Origin: Margaritifera margaritifera
Lineage: Eukaryota; Mollusca; Bivalvia; Unionida; Margaritiferidae
Length of the DNA stretch: 64,000 bases
Reading direction: 5' to 3'
Assembly: GCA_029931535.1 (NCBI GenBank)
Contig: JAQPZY010001625.1
Span: forward strand, 5,768,501-5,832,500
Shown here piece after piece: positions 1-13,080 of this stretch. A program made the translations under genes and the position numbers. Position 1 is the first letter of the stretch. The number at the start of each line of letters is the position of its first letter. The notes beneath the pieces were generated by a model. The model was not told the DNA's origin, ran no database searches, and was given only the letters and a program-made list of their open reading frames with translations.

Positions 1-2820
1 TCCATTTAGCCTCTGTTTAATATATTTAGATGTTTTTTCGTTCTGTTGTATAAATTCCTATAGTCAAGATTTTAAATGGATTTCTTTATAAGCCTGGCCT
101 TTTCACTGCACCAAACTGTAGAACTTTTCGATTGATGGTCTTTGAATATGGTTGAGTCTCATTCAAAGATTTACGAAATGAATCTCTAACTCTTTTCGTT
201 GTGACCTGTTTAAATTTTGTCTATTAATACGTGTTAATTTTTCTAAAGAAGTTTAAATTTTTTCTCACGTTTTTTCTCTCAGGCATATCAGGTATCGAAT
301 TGTTCATTTTGATTTTCCTAACTAAGATATATTTAAATATATTTTTAAGTACTAATTATTTATGATTGGTAAATAATTTCAATTTGCGGTTAGATGTAGC
401 AAAATCTATATTTATACATGTAACATTTTAATCTTTGACCTTTGGCATGAGTTTTAACAAAAGCCAAAGCTAGTGACCTAGTGCTTCGAAGTTATTTCAT
501 AGAGAGAATGATACTGACCAGATTTCTCGGCCAACTGCTCAATGGACTTAACATTTTGTTCAGTCGTAAATTCTTGGGGGAAAAAAATACAACGAAAGCC
601 TGCGTATTTTATCCTTGTCGATCGCTGAAGATACAAACAATCACATCACCTATATTGAAGACAAAGTCAGTCTAAATGATTTTGTATTCTACTTTTCTCA
701 ATATATATATTGTTAACACCCAAATAGATTACGAAATCGTAGTAGGTCGAACGAAATTATTACAATTAAAGAATTATTTTCCAATAATTCATCAAGAAGA
801 AGCAAACCTTGAAGTGTTTATTGTATAACTTATATTGACCACGGCTAAACACCATTGCTCTTCTTTTTCTATTGTATTCTTGTCAAAATTTTCTGACATG
901 TACATCCTTGGTAATAATTTCACATTATGTACCTTGCTGCTTGCTGAATCCCACTGTGTAAAACACATACAGTTACCTACATGTGTACTGGTAGAAGAAC
1001 ATCGAGAATAAGAGAAATGAAACTGACTGACTCTTCGGAATTTAACCATGTAAAGATCATAGATGTGAACTGTATCAACTGCGATATTTTAATTTAATAG
1101 TTTTTTATATTGATTGTCTTGTCATCATAGTATGTTGGATGCCCTTCTCACGTGTTAACTGAGGTTAGTTGTACCATGTGACTTTTCCGACTCATACTAG
1201 TGAGGTGCTGATGTCATTATTTGCAAAAAATTACAAGCACAACAAAATTAAATATCCATAGCCCCGTGGATAAAATTGATTCATTATTTACGTAAATGCT
1301 TTTCATTCAAATTGTCAAGGATATGGGTACATTTAATAGAGTGATTTTCTCGACCTCATAAAATGGCAATGATCACAGTGAAACAGATATTAGCAAACAT
1401 TTCACATGCAACAATGGCGTGGCTTGCTGTGGAAGTATTACCACCCAGTGTAAGTCTGGTAGAGTCGCATTACTCTCGTCAAGCAATGAATGTTAAACTA
1501 AGGAACCAAACGATGCTGGCACAGCATAATTGCCTGGACCCTTTCCGAAAAGTTTAATGCAGCATTAAAAATTCCATACGTTGAGACGGGAAAAAGTTAG
1601 CGTTTAATTCATAATTTTTTTGACAATTCCACTCAGTTCCGCCACTTTGTATTTTAGTAAACGGCTAAAAAAAGTTTCTTTTTTTAGAAATCCACACCTT
1701 TCATAGTCAACTAAATTACCGTAATAGTTTACTTAATTTTGATATTTCACAACACCTCAAAATAACATTTTCAATTAGTATTCATAAAATAATGCTATAT
1801 TACATTAATATTCCTGTCTTCAGTAATAATAATTCGTTTATTCCTTTTGAGTTCAGTTTTGGGTCCTTAACATTTATTTTCGGCTGCACTTAATTCATTA
1901 GTGGTAAACATTATTTAATTTACGCATATTTTCTTTAATTTTCGGTAATTAGGCAGGTCTTATTATATACATGTATCCTTAATAAACTCCCACTATGACC
2001 TAATTGGTTTGGCGAGAAAATCAAAAGTGGATTAATAGAGCAGAAAAAAGAACATACATGCAAGTGACCCAAAAACTTCTAAAGATACAGTTATTTGTTG
2101 TGATTCGTTTTATTTTGTCTCAAACATTGTAAAAGGGTTTCAAACTGCCCCGCAGTGATGTGGTGAATCTGACTGGGAATCGCTAAAGTTTTCTCTTATG
2201 ATGGGATGGATTACCGACCCGATGGAATCGGCCAATATTCTTCCCATAATATCCAGCTTGAAATCTTTCGCCATGGCTACAACGTATTTTCCTCCTTCTC
2301 CAAAATCACTCTTAAGCAACAGCCTTTCTGGGCTGTTGAAGGTGGTTCATATATTGCTCCAGATCATCTTTCTCCTCATCGACATATTGAAATTTGTCTT
2401 TCAGATCGATATTCTTCATCTGCAAAAGGCTTCTTGCTGGTTTCGCTATATTGCTATGGTAAATATGTACAGATGAACTATGGGCCGATCAGTTGATAAC
2501 AGAGGTAATGATTTTAAACTTGTATTTATTTGAAAGATAAATTTGTCCTCAGCAAGGAATAATACATACCATATATTCATATTTTGTTCGGGGTTACCAC
2601 TTTGTTGGATTTTATGGTTTCTGGACTCAACGAACAATGATCCTTCTGTAGAAACAATAGGATTTATTTTGCTCTATTCACGAAATTAAGTACCAAAAAC
2701 ATTTATGCCTACGAAAATAAATTCACACTGCATGACGTATTTTGTAAACTATTAATATATGGGGTAGAAAAGAATTTCTTTAAGAATTCTTACCTAGATT
2801 TAATTAAGAGTTTAATATTG
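1..2820. other. AT-rich non-coding stretch
   Basis: I see no recognisable gene, RNA or mobile element here. Short open frames occur but have no family resemblance. Around 2,198-2,496 two plus-strand frames overlap for ~90 codons and the complement also stays open for short stretches. The sequence there is less AT-rich than its surroundings, so a decayed exon cannot be excluded, but I recognise no domain. Confidence 0.4.
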
Positions 2821-2841
2821 TGTTTTATTCGCTTAGCTTGG

Positions 2842-2928
2842 TATCAACTGTCAATTGCTGAATCGCACAGCAAATAACGCCCGAAGGGTGTTATGTAAGC
2901 TGTGTGATTCAGCAACTGATAGTGTATA
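2842..2928. repeat. long imperfect hairpin, miRNA-like or MITE-like
   Basis: The two halves of this 85-bp stretch are reverse complements with few mismatches: the left arm contains GCTGAATCGCACAGC and the right arm GCTGTGTGATTCAGC, with ATAACGCCC/GGGTGTTAT closing onto a 3-nt GAA loop. The stem is about 38 bp with small bulges. This geometry fits a pre-miRNA or a short foldback MITE. I do not recognise a known miRNA seed, and no second copy was seen in the window. Confidence 0.55.
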
Positions 2929-2929
2929 T

Positions 2930-4580
2930 CCCGATCAACGCATAAAAAACAAAATTCAACTCTGATAATTGCAATTCAGAAATTATTATTTACTTTTGTC
3001 CTTGGTTATGATTTTCAATCTTTGATTTCCCTTTATGTACTTGCAAACTTTAAGTAAAAATATTCTCCCTTTATTGAATCAGAATAATTTTTAGCATCGA
3101 ATAAAATTCTACAAGCCCATATGCTGATCGATTTTCTTGAATGAAAAATCAGAACCACATTGTCAATCTTCAAATCAAGTCGGAAATAAGAAATAAGGAA
3201 ATATAATTTACATACGTGAAAACATATTTAAAGGTCACAGGCCATGCTCTAATATTATATTTTTTTTACATATGATATGCATACAGTGATTAAAATAGTT
3301 TATATTCACATAAAAGAATGAAAAAAAATATCAAGCTTAAAGATGAAATAATAATTTAGTTACTTGAAATTAGCAGTATACAACGTTGTTACCTCCCCTT
3401 AGCTGAGACTTCCCACCTATAGAGGACAGCAACCGGAAGTGACGTATATTTATCCCCACATGAGCAAGTAGATACTTCTTGTTCTTGAAAACACAATTAA
3501 AACAGTAGAAACTATTGATAGGGAGATTATAGATGAAGCAATCGAAAACTAATCTACTGTTCAGCCTTATATGTACGAGCCTATGGCAGTCAACAACGAA
3601 GACGACGCTGAATCGTCGGGAACGATGAAGTAAACAGACGTGCGAATGTTGATTGGTAAACCACTTTCGCCGTTTCATATCTTTATTCAAAGTTAATGTT
3701 TTATTTTAATTTGTTATATTTATATATTTCATTACAATAAAAGAAAATGACAACTTAGAAATAATATGTCTTTCACACCCCACCAGCTTGTCCCACAATG
3801 TAAACAAATCATACCTCCACCCCCACCAGAGAGAAAAATATATACATACATACATACGTGTGTTAAAAACTGGGTAACCTGCGGGCAAGTTGCAAAGTAC
3901 CAGTCTTCTTGCCATATCGGAGTATCTGATTTGCCACAATTTATTGTACTGTCTCATTATTTCCAGAGAGAAATTTAATGTTAACACAAGCTCAGTCATC
4001 TGCTCTCTTCAACTCAGATATTGTTTAGATTTTAGCTTTGGTGTCATAACTTTTTGTTATATAATTCAGTGCTCAAGCTCGATAGAAATGGAGGGCTATT
4101 CCCCGTCCCCTCTGCCCTTTAAGATCCTGCTCTTCTCCTGATCATGAAAATGCCTTCTTCAAACTATTTTTAAAAAATATATTTATTCACATATGTCACT
4201 TTTAAAATGCAGAATAAAGCATTTCAAAAAGTGCCCCTCTTCCTCTCCTTCTGTGAGAAATTCCAACCTGGAGCATTGTAAATTGTACTGCATGAATAGA
4301 ATGCCCATATTACCTTCGACTAGACTTTTTCACATGTTGCAAAATTCATTAGCGCCGGAAACACTTCTCCTATTTTGAAAGAATCCGTTTATATAAATTT
4401 GTAATTCCCATAAAAGACATTAAAGAGTCAACAACTATCATTGTAAAATCGGTATAACGAAAGACGTTAGTACAAATCTATAACAAGGTTTTGAACAAAA
4501 TACTAACGAGTGTTCATTATGTTATGGGAAATACCAAGTATGCAAACAGGGGCATAAATATTTATGGATATTTTACAAAT
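2930..4580. other. AT-rich stretch without recognised features
   Basis: The stretch holds short open frames on both strands with no identifiable domain. A C-rich tract near 3,811-3,823 is the only compositional oddity. I see nothing I can name. Confidence 0.4.
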
Positions 4581-4582
4581 CA

Positions 4583-5065
4583 TTAATATGAGCACCGCGA
4601 TTCCTGCATACAGGTTTTAACATATGGAAAGGCAACTGAAGGTGCGTGAGTTCTCCTGTGATTTAATGTTTGGTAGTGAAAAATTGCACATCTGCATTTG
4701 CTAGCATAATAATCTAACACAGTTTCTTTCTTTTTTGTGGAGCAGAGTGTACAGACACATCGCCTATCGACGCCTTGCCCACTGGATCTGGCACAGACTT
4801 GCAAAGTATGACTAGCGGGTACTACCAGCATGTGCTGTGAATGCCATTAGAACCAGATTTCCTTCTGAGAACTATAAAGGGTGTGTGTATGCCAGAGACC
4901 TCTGGCTGCAGAACCTTGACTTGTGCATGATGATTGCTTCTTGCTTGGGAACCTTTTTGGCTGTGCTGTTGAGAGGTGGTGGTGCCTTAAAGATTCTTCT
5001 TGAGCCTCTCTATGATAACCGTATATTTGACGAAGAATAATTAGTTCTTCGAATGTATGGATCAA
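4583..5065 (-). pseudogene. possible piggyBac-type transposase C-terminal remnant
   Basis: Read on the minus strand, two adjoining open frames (5,065-4,847 and 4,831-4,583) give a cysteine-rich tail with the order RRCVCTLCSTKKKE, a DYYASKCRC stretch and a final histidine. PiggyBac transposases (DDE_Tnp_1_7) end in a similar zinc ribbon: Cys-x2-Cys followed by a second Cys-x-Cys and a CF..YH tail. Here the final Cys-Phe-x-x-Tyr-His is not intact, and the two frames are separated by a stop. No DDD catalytic region was found nearby. I infer a decayed transposase end; another zinc-ribbon protein is the alternative. Confidence 0.35.
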
Positions 5066-5870
5066 TATTCAGTTCTTTTCACACAATCGAGACACTTCTA
5101 GATTTCTATACAAATTGTACAAACATGATAGAATACATTTAATTGTATCACATAGTCATGAAGTGTTCACTGATATAAGTTCTAGAAACGTGTCAAGTTA
5201 GTACTAGAATAAATTTAGTAGTACATGCAGTAGTATTTCTTTTGAGAAGCGATTGCTTATCACAGAAAGATTTCTGGTTTTGTTTAGACATTGTGGACAA
5301 TAGTTGCATGACTATAAATTATTCATCAAGCAGTTATTGGGAAATGAAGAACAACTATGAAATTTCAACTGTGCATGAACCATAGAGTACTTACAGATTG
5401 TATTTAAATACTAACCATATTAACAGTCTTCTTTCAGCACCTTCAGTACATAGGGATCAACGTTGTATTGTGAATAGGACATTTTGAACATCATCTGCTC
5501 ATCTTTGTTCACAGCCTGGACTCTCTCTCCATTGCAGCATGCATGTTGAGCTGCAAAGTGCAAGCTGGAAAAGAATTATAAATGATCACAAATTATGAAT
5601 TTGCAAGTGTCTAACCTGCGCATATTCAAAATGAACAGTTCATTCAAGATTTGCAAGTGTTTAACCTGAGCATATGTTTAAAAAATAGTGTCATTCACGA
5701 TTTAATTCTTAGTTATTTTAACGTTTTATCATTTGTGTCTGTAAAACTGAGTTTAAACTATCCCGTAGAAAAATTATCAACACACACACACACTTACAAC
5801 CCCCCCCCCCCCCCAAGAAAAAAATACAAAATAAAAAATAAACAAAAACCACGAGAAATTTAAGCTTATT
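5066..5870. other. non-coding stretch with short simple repeats
   Basis: No gene was recognised. Two copies of a ~40-bp phrase containing GATTTGCAAGTGTTTAACCT lie at about 5,594-5,680. A (CA)6 run and a C14 homopolymer lie at 5,780-5,814. Confidence 0.4.
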
Positions 5871-5925
5871 GTCCATGGAGGAAAATGGTATATCCTTTAA
5901 ATGTTTAGCGATGCAATACATAATA

Positions 5926-5927
<2 letters not shown>

Positions 5928-5966
<39 letters not shown>
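5928..5966. repeat. (GT)n microsatellite
   Basis: About 19 GT units. The homologous place in the right arm of the inverted duplication (near 13,012-13,025) has a short purine-rich AGAAGAAAAAAA instead, so this tract expanded or was replaced after the duplication. Confidence 0.95.
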
Positions 5967-5970
<4 letters not shown>

Positions 5971-7063
5971 TTACAAAACCAAGAACATAAAATGCAGTTA
6001 TATGGTGCTCTATCTTTTAAAAGACTTCATATGTCAGCTAGGCTAAACGTACATAAAATACAGGAAATCATAACGTTTTCAAACTTCACCCTTTGTCTGA
6101 ATAATGCAACGTTCATATTGATTTTTCATTTTTGTCATCTATCAAGGACATATTATTCAACCTCACGTCCCCATACATACTACAGAATGGTTAGGCTGAA
6201 ATCTAAAATGTATTTATTTATCTATTGTTGTCGACATAATTAATTGGCATCCATTGTTGAGAACAGAAGGCCTGGTTTGAATAATGTATCAAGGTTAAAA
6301 GCACCTATACTTTTTTAGTGTAATTATATAATACTGATTTTCGCTGTAGATGTAAGAGCTCCACAAGCAATGGTACATTTTCCAGTTTGAGTTATAGCAC
6401 TAATTAAAGTGTACCTCTAATTGAGATTAGTTTGTTAACGATAAAAATGTGGCCTATGGAAAAAGAATTTTAAAACATTATATCGATATTTTTAGCTGAA
6501 TTACCCATTGAGATACCTGTGAAATATTTGAAACGAACTAAACGATAATTCGTAGTTTGTGATTTTCATATTTACAGTAAGATTCTACCTTCATGAGTAG
6601 TCCATTTCCAAATGAGGTATCTTCTTTCAGGCACTTTCATTAATTGATAATGACATTGATATAAATATGTAACTATCTCTTTTATTTTAAAAATAATCTA
6701 CGAATATAATGTTTGTTTTCTTTCACCATTTGCCACCTGTTTCCTGTTTTTAGATCCAACTGTACTAACGTTCCATGCATTTAGAGTCTCCTTTCGTGGC
6801 AAATAAGGAACAAAAGATCTACAGGAAAACATCCAAAACAAATATTAAGAATGTCCATAAAACCACCATGAAAATAATTACTGATTTATGATGTACTTTG
6901 CTGACAAAGCATCCTCAAACATGTAGACGTGTCATAAGCTCAGAATATATAATTGTATTTTACATTTAAATGGACTTGATACAATTTCCCCTGACCTGTC
7001 TGTACTTTATTTTTAAGCATGACGCATTAAAACACGTAATGGCTTTTACTCGCTATCTATAAT

Positions 7064-7064
<1 letters not shown>

Positions 7065-7104
<40 letters not shown>
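7065..7104. repeat. (TAA)n microsatellite, possible LINE 3' tail
   Basis: About 13 TAA units. It lies downstream (in LINE orientation) of the minus-strand LINE ending near 7,610. Many LINEs of this type end in a short tandem tail, so this may mark the 3' end of the insertion. That is an inference, since no target duplication was found. Confidence 0.9.
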
Positions 7105-7609
7105 CTTTAGTTAACGAGGATAACACATTTGGTCATGAAAGATCCATCTTCCATGTGGTCCTAAATTTTTTTAACAGTTTATGTTATAAAAAGTCAAATA
7201 CACACACTCAGGTATGCTCGCGTACGCACTCACACAGATTTAAAATGGATTAATATATGTAACTATAATGATCAACGTGTACATATATGAATAATATACT
7301 ATTAACAGGTATACACATTTCAGCATGTCAGAAGTCATATATACATAGATAGATAAAACATGCATAGATTATCTCTGGATACAATTAGAAAATTCTGTAT
7401 TGGAAGGCTTTAATATATCATTCCAGCAGGTGAAGAATGAAATTCTTTCATGAGGTTTTAAACGAAGCAAGGGAATTTGAATTACGAATCCTCATGGCTT
7501 CTTCTCTGTAATCAAATAATTCCTGACTTTTTCCTCCTCCTTGTTAGGTAAAATCTTCACATTCTGCGGTAAAGACATTGTAGAGAAAAGATCGCAGTAA
7601 ATGCGATAT

Positions 7610-10440
7610 TAACTGAGTGTGATAAGGTTATCAAGGCGTACGGTTTTCTCCAGTTGACATGATACCACCTCCAAAAGGTAGATGCTGATACAGTTAAAAG
7701 AGCTTTTGAAATGGTTGGTTGTCGACCTCAGAATCTGGAGTTCGTTATTAGTTGTTGGTCGGAGATTACGCTCAGTATTTGATGATCTTAATTCAATTAG
7801 GTTAGATATATATTCTGGACAAAGATTGTTTAGAGACTTATATCTCATAATTCCTTTAAAATAAAGAATACGTTTTTGTATAGGTAGTCGTTGTAGACTT
7901 GAAAACAAAACATTCGAGGGAGTCGTAATATGACGAATCAGAATTATTTGCGCGGTCCTTTTCTGGAGTTTGTCAATTCTGGATAGATTTTAATTGGATG
8001 GATTTCCCCATATGGTACAGCCATAATATATCAGTGGTAGTATATATCCAGACAAATAACGTTCAAGCGACTGCGGAGGTAGAAATTTCGACAGTAACTT
8101 TAAGAGTTATTCTTTTGCCGACCATTGCACATAGGTGATCGATAAGTAAATTCCAGCTGAGGTGTTGAGCAATGTAGATACCAAAAAGTTTTTGATTTTT
8201 AACACTAGACACGTTTAACTTATTTTGAGTGAGAAGTAAATCCATGTTAGTGGATAGGTGCTGCCTTGTTCCGGTTGTCATACATTTCGTTTTAGATGCA
8301 GTAATATGAATTCTGTTTTGTTGACACCAAACTGATAAATTGTTGAGGTCGATTTGAAGTTTATTTTCAATAGAGACTAGTGATTTATCAGATGTATGTA
8401 ATGTAGAATCGTCAGCGAAAATATCAATGTTTTAGTGCACTGGATACAAAGCTAAGTCATTGATAAACAGAAGAAAAAGAAGAGGCCCTAATATAGAGCC
8501 TTGAGGAACACCACATAAAATATGACTTGAATCGGAAGTATATTTACTCGTACAAAAACAACCTGGACTCTGTTAATAAGATATGATGTGAACCAAGTAA
8601 CTGAGTTTGAAGAAAACTTGTAGGTATTTTTTTTTAATGAGCACCGAATGGTCAACCGAATCGAATGCTTATTAAAATCAATGAAGATTGCGCCAGTAAG
8701 TTCGCCGGATTTGATCGCTAGTATCCACTGGGCTATAAGTTTCTTCAATGCAGTTTGACATGAATATTTTTGTCGGAAACCTGATTGTGATTTATGGAGG
8801 AGTTGGTATTTGTTAAGATATCCGAAAATATGATTGCTGTCATGTCTTTCAATAAATTTTGAAAGTACCGATAGAACATATATAGGCGATAGTTTGATGG
8901 GTCATTCTTTTCTTTTCCCTTATGAATTGAGAATACTTTAGCTACTTTCAATGAATCTGAAATTTACAGGAAGCAATACTACAGTTAAGTACTTCTTTCA
9001 ATAACTCAGAGATTGACAAAGGAGACATTTTCAAACGTTTGGGGTGAATTTCATTTTGACCCGCCGATTTGTTAGTGTCTATTTTAGCGATAATATCAAT
9101 AGTATCAGTTATTATAATTAGGGGGATATTAAAACTAACATATTCGGGTACCTTTTCATTCACGAAGGCAGTAAGTTTATCTATCTTAGGCTCTGTAAAT
9201 TAGACCTATGAAATGTTTGGGAAATATTAGTAGAAACGTGGTTCAGTTGGTTTGCAATATCGTGATCATCAGTGCAACTAGTGCCATTAACTATAATTTC
9301 ACATGGACTTAGAAGTACTGGTTTCTTAGAAGTTAGTCTTCGCAAGTGATTCCAGATGAATCTGTTATCAGAGTCTGAGGACATGGCTTCTTTGAAAAAG
9401 GATCGTTTATGTTTTACAATTAGGGATTTGACTTTGTTCCGCCATCAATGATAATTAGTAAACTCTTTACATTTATGATAGTAGTTTTGTTTACGTTGCG
9501 CCCCAGCAATTTCATTAGTATATCATTCTGGTTATTTTGATCGTTTAATTCTTTTGATTTGTATATGGGAGTGTTTATTTATTCTATTAAGAAAACACTA
9601 GTTCCAGAGAGACATATCATCATCCGGGTCTGTTTTAGAGAAGGTTAATGAGCTAATATATATTTTGAGACAGTTCAGGGAGAATCATTTTCAACACATT
9701 TTTTAAAGCATCAGTATTGCATTTAGGAGTGTGAATTGTTTTTCTTTGCGCTCTGTTGCTTACGAGTTGCACATATGGGATAGTGATTACTAATTGAGCA
9801 ACAGGGTACGTTAATCTCGTAGAGGTTGTCAGGGTGGGTAGTGTAGATGTGGTCGATCAGGGTAGATGCACAGGCTGCTATTCTTGTTGGAACATTGATT
9901 ACCAGCGTAAGGTCGTTCATTTGTATCATATGAAGCCATTTAGTGTTAATATCAGAGATGAAATCAATATTAAAGTCTCCCGTGCTAATTACTTCATTGT
10001 TAAAGGCTAAAACGGCCTCTAACTTGCGTTCAAATTGATCAGTCCATGATGGGAGAGAGAGAGAAAGAGAGAGAGAGTTTGGTGGTCGGTAAGCAGAGCA
10101 GATATAAATAGATTTGCTATTGAGGAAATTTAATTCGATCCATATTGATTCTACAGTGAATATTCGAAATAAGTTCTTCTACTTTAGGTTACGTTGTTTG
10201 AAACGAACATGACTATACCTCCTCCCATTACTCGGCATAGATCTCGTCTTTCCAATGAAAAGTTGTTAATAGGAAGAGCACATTCGGGTACATTACAATC
10301 AAGTAACGTTTCACACAGTCCAATTGCTGCAAGGTTGGATTGATTTATTATCGTAAGTCTTAGTTCATCGATTATTGGAGAGATGTGTCTTACATTGAGG
10401 TTTATAAGTTGAATATTTTTCTATTTTAAGCCAAAGGGTG
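7610..10440 (-). mobile_element. APE-type non-LTR retrotransposon (jockey/CR1-like), degenerate
   Basis: Read on the minus strand, the order is endonuclease, reverse transcriptase, C-terminal tail. From ~10,420 to 9,950 an APE endonuclease start is visible (ISPIIDELRLTI, LERRDLCRVMGGGIVMFV). Its end lies at 9,929-9,723 with TLIDHIYTTHPDN. The RT follows with NKSAGQNEIHPKRL (~9,090), AKVFSIHKGKEKNDPSNYR (~8,900), GVPQGSILGPLLFL (~8,500) and the catalytic FADDSTLH (~8,420). A tail with LPIQKRILYFKGIMRYKSL lies near 7,860. Several stops and frame changes break it, including a TAA just before FADD. The three RT blocks keep family order, so it was once full length through the pol gene; no ORF1 is recognisable. 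It cannot encode an active polymerase as it stands. Confidence 0.85.
10051..10077. repeat. (GA)n-rich microsatellite
   Basis: A short GAGAGA tract lies inside the endonuclease region of the minus-strand LINE and disrupts its frame. Confidence 0.85.
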
Positions 10441-11053
10441 TACAGCTTAAATTATTTCCAATCGGTGTAGAATCGAAGACAGATTTTTATTTTTTTATTT
10501 GCGAGCTAGAATAAGAGACATGAAAACATTGGCATGTACAGTAAGAATTAATACTTTGGACAGTAAGACACTCAGAACAAATATCACCGAGAACATGATA
10601 CTTACTTGTGACTGAGGTACATGTATTATCATTGTACGCAGCATATAATTGCAGATAGGCATATCACGTTTGTCATGTATGTACTGTCGTTTTTTTCAAT
10701 GTATCCCTTTTCCAGTGCCTCATATCGCAATCGAGTATGCCTCGATAACCATACTATGTATTTTGTGTATTTCTCATTCAAATGGACTAGATTCATTGGC
10801 TGATTTCATTACTGTTTGGCGGCATTGAAACTGCTTTGCGACGTGTTTATATGCTATCTTATTGGCGCTAAAAACACCGTACCTCTTGTCAGACTTTTTA
10901 GTCGTGTAAACTTTCCATCCGCAGTATGTAAATTTTGATTTTTGTATTGATTGTTTCAGTACCTCCATTGGTTCTTGTTTTCTTGGAGTAGTGGAAGTTT
11001 CAGAAATATAGATCATGACAGAAGCATTGTATAAACATCACCAAAGACACCCA

Positions 11054-12106
11054 CAATGGAATTCACCCCAAAAGTTTGAAAATGCCAGCTTATTCAATCT
11101 CTGGGTTATTGAAAGAAGTACTTAACTGTAGTATTGCTTCCTGTAAATTTTTAGCTAAAGTATTCTCAATTCATAAGGGAAATGAAAAGAATGACCTATC
11201 AAACTATCGCCCATATCTGTTCTATCGGTACTTTCAAAATTTATTGAAAGACATGACACCACTTTTCCTTCAAACTCAGTTACTTGGTTCACATCATATC
11301 TCATTAACAGAGTCCAGGTTGTTTTTGTACGAGTAAATATACTTCCGATTCAAGTCATATTTTATGTGGTGTTCCTCAAGGCTCTATATTAGGGCCTCTT
11401 CTTTTTCTTCTGTTTATCAATGACTTAGCTTTGTATCCAGTGCACTAAAACATTGATATTTTCGCTGACGATTCTACACTGTATACAACTTGTAAATCTC
11501 TAGTCTCTATTGAAAATAAACTTCAAATCGACCTCAACAATTTATCAGTTTGGTGTCAACAAAACAGAATTCATATTACTGCATCTAAAACGAAATGTAT
11601 GACAATCGGAACAAGGCAGCACCTATCCACTAACATGGATTTACTTCTCACTCAAAATAGCTTAAACGCGTCTAGTGTTAAAAATCAAACACTTTTTGGT
11701 ATCTACATTGCTCAACACCTCAGCTGGAATTTACTTATCGATCACCTATGTGCAATGGTCGTCAAAAAGAATAACTCTTTTCAAATTACTGTCGAAATTT
11801 CTACCTCCGCAGTCACTTGAACATTATTTTTCTGGATATATACAACCACTGATATATCATGGCTGTACCATACGGGGAATCCATCCAATTATAATCTATC
11901 CAGAATTGACTTACTCCAGGAAAGGACCGCGCGAATAATTTTGAAACTTCCTATTACGACTCCCTCAAATGTTTTGTTTTCAAGTCTACAATGGCTACCT
12001 ATACAAAAACGTATTCTTTATTTTAAAGGAATTATGAGATATAAGTCTCTAAACAATCTTTGTCCAGATTATATCTCTAACCTAATTGAACTAAGATCAT
12101 CAAATA
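11054..12106 (+). pseudogene. partial LINE reverse transcriptase (duplicate of the minus-strand copy)
   Basis: This is a plus-strand copy of the RT part of the LINE at 7,610-10,440. Recognisable pieces are the segment before SNYRPYLFYRYF, GVPQGSILGPLLFL near 11,370, FADDSTL near 11,465 and the tail LPIQKRILYFKGIMRYKSL near 12,000. Compared with the other copy, ~200 bp around 11,260 is missing, which removes the palm segment between the KDMT and SVTWF phrases. It shares the TAA stop before FADD. It lacks the endonuclease, and its C-terminal tail is cut at 12,106. Confidence 0.85.
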
Positions 12107-13080
12107 TGACCCGTCTGCATGTTCAAGGATGCTCTGTCAGCAAAGTACATCATAAATCAGTAATCAGTAATTGTTTTCATGGTGGTTTTGGGACATTCTT
12201 TACATTTTTTCTTGATGTTTTCCTGTACATCTTTTGTTCCTTATTCGCCACGACAGAAGGTTCTAAATATATGTAACGTCAGTACATTTGAATCTAAGAA
12301 CAGGGAAAAGGTGGCAAATGGTAAAAGAAACAAACATTATATTCATAGTGTATTTTTAAAATAAAAGAGATAGTTACATATTTATATCAATATCATTAAT
12401 AATTAATACATTTGCCTGAAAGAAGATACCTTATTTGGAAATGGACTACTCATGAAGGTAATTTAGCTCAAAAACATCGCTAAAATGTTTTAATTTTTTT
12501 TCTTCATGGGCCACATTTTTTGGGTTAGTAAACTAATCTCAATTGGAGATACACTTTAATAAGTGTATATAAGATTCTAAGTCAAACGGGAATATTTACC
12601 ATCGCTTATGGAGCTCTTAAATATACAGTGAGAATCAGTATTATATAATTACACTCAAGAGGTATATTTGCCTTTAATCTTGATACATTATTCAAACCAG
12701 ACCTTCTATGCTCAAAAATGGATCCCTATGAATTATGTCGACAACAAAAAATAAATAAATAAATTTTAGATTTCAGTCTAACCGTTCTGTACTATGTATG
12801 GGGATGTGAGGTTGAATAACCTGTCCTTAACAGATGACAAAAATGAAAAATCAATATATGAACGTCGCATTATTCAGACAAAGGGTGAAGTTTGAAAACG
12901 TTATGAACGATAATTTCCTTTATTTTATGTACGTTTAGGCTAGCTGACAAAGGAAGTCTTTGAAAAGATAGAGCACCATATAACTGCATTTTATGTTCTT
13001 GGTTTTGTAAAGTAGAAGAAAAAAAATAATAATTATGTATTGCATCCCTAACAATTCAAAGGAAAGACCATTTCCTCCGT
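11054..13080 (-). repeat. right arm of large inverted duplication
   Basis: This is the partner of 5,875-9,055. It consists of a LINE part (11,054-12,106) joined directly to non-LINE flank (12,107-13,080). In the left arm those two parts are separated by ~840 bp. The spacer between arms (9,056-11,053) holds the 5' half of the LINE and some unrecognised sequence. Confidence 0.85.

Larger units (their letters stand above)
5875..9055 (+). repeat. left arm of large inverted duplication
   Basis: The reverse complement of this segment matches 11,054-13,080 nearly end to end. Matching starts at the piece containing TTCACCCCAAA (9,046 region) and runs through LINE reverse transcriptase into non-LINE flank ending near the CCATTTCCTCC phrase. 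The right arm lacks left-arm positions ~6,936-7,776 and ~200 bp inside the RT. Both arms carry the same in-frame TAA stop four codons before the FADD motif, so the LINE was already dead when the locus was duplicated. Confidence 0.85.

Noticed and set aside
5718..5921. Minus frame with a Gly/Cys/Val-rich stretch
   Set aside because: It derives from the C14 and CA runs.
11054..12106. Independent second LINE insertion
   Set aside because: It shares a stop codon and non-LINE flank with the minus-strand copy, which fits duplication better.
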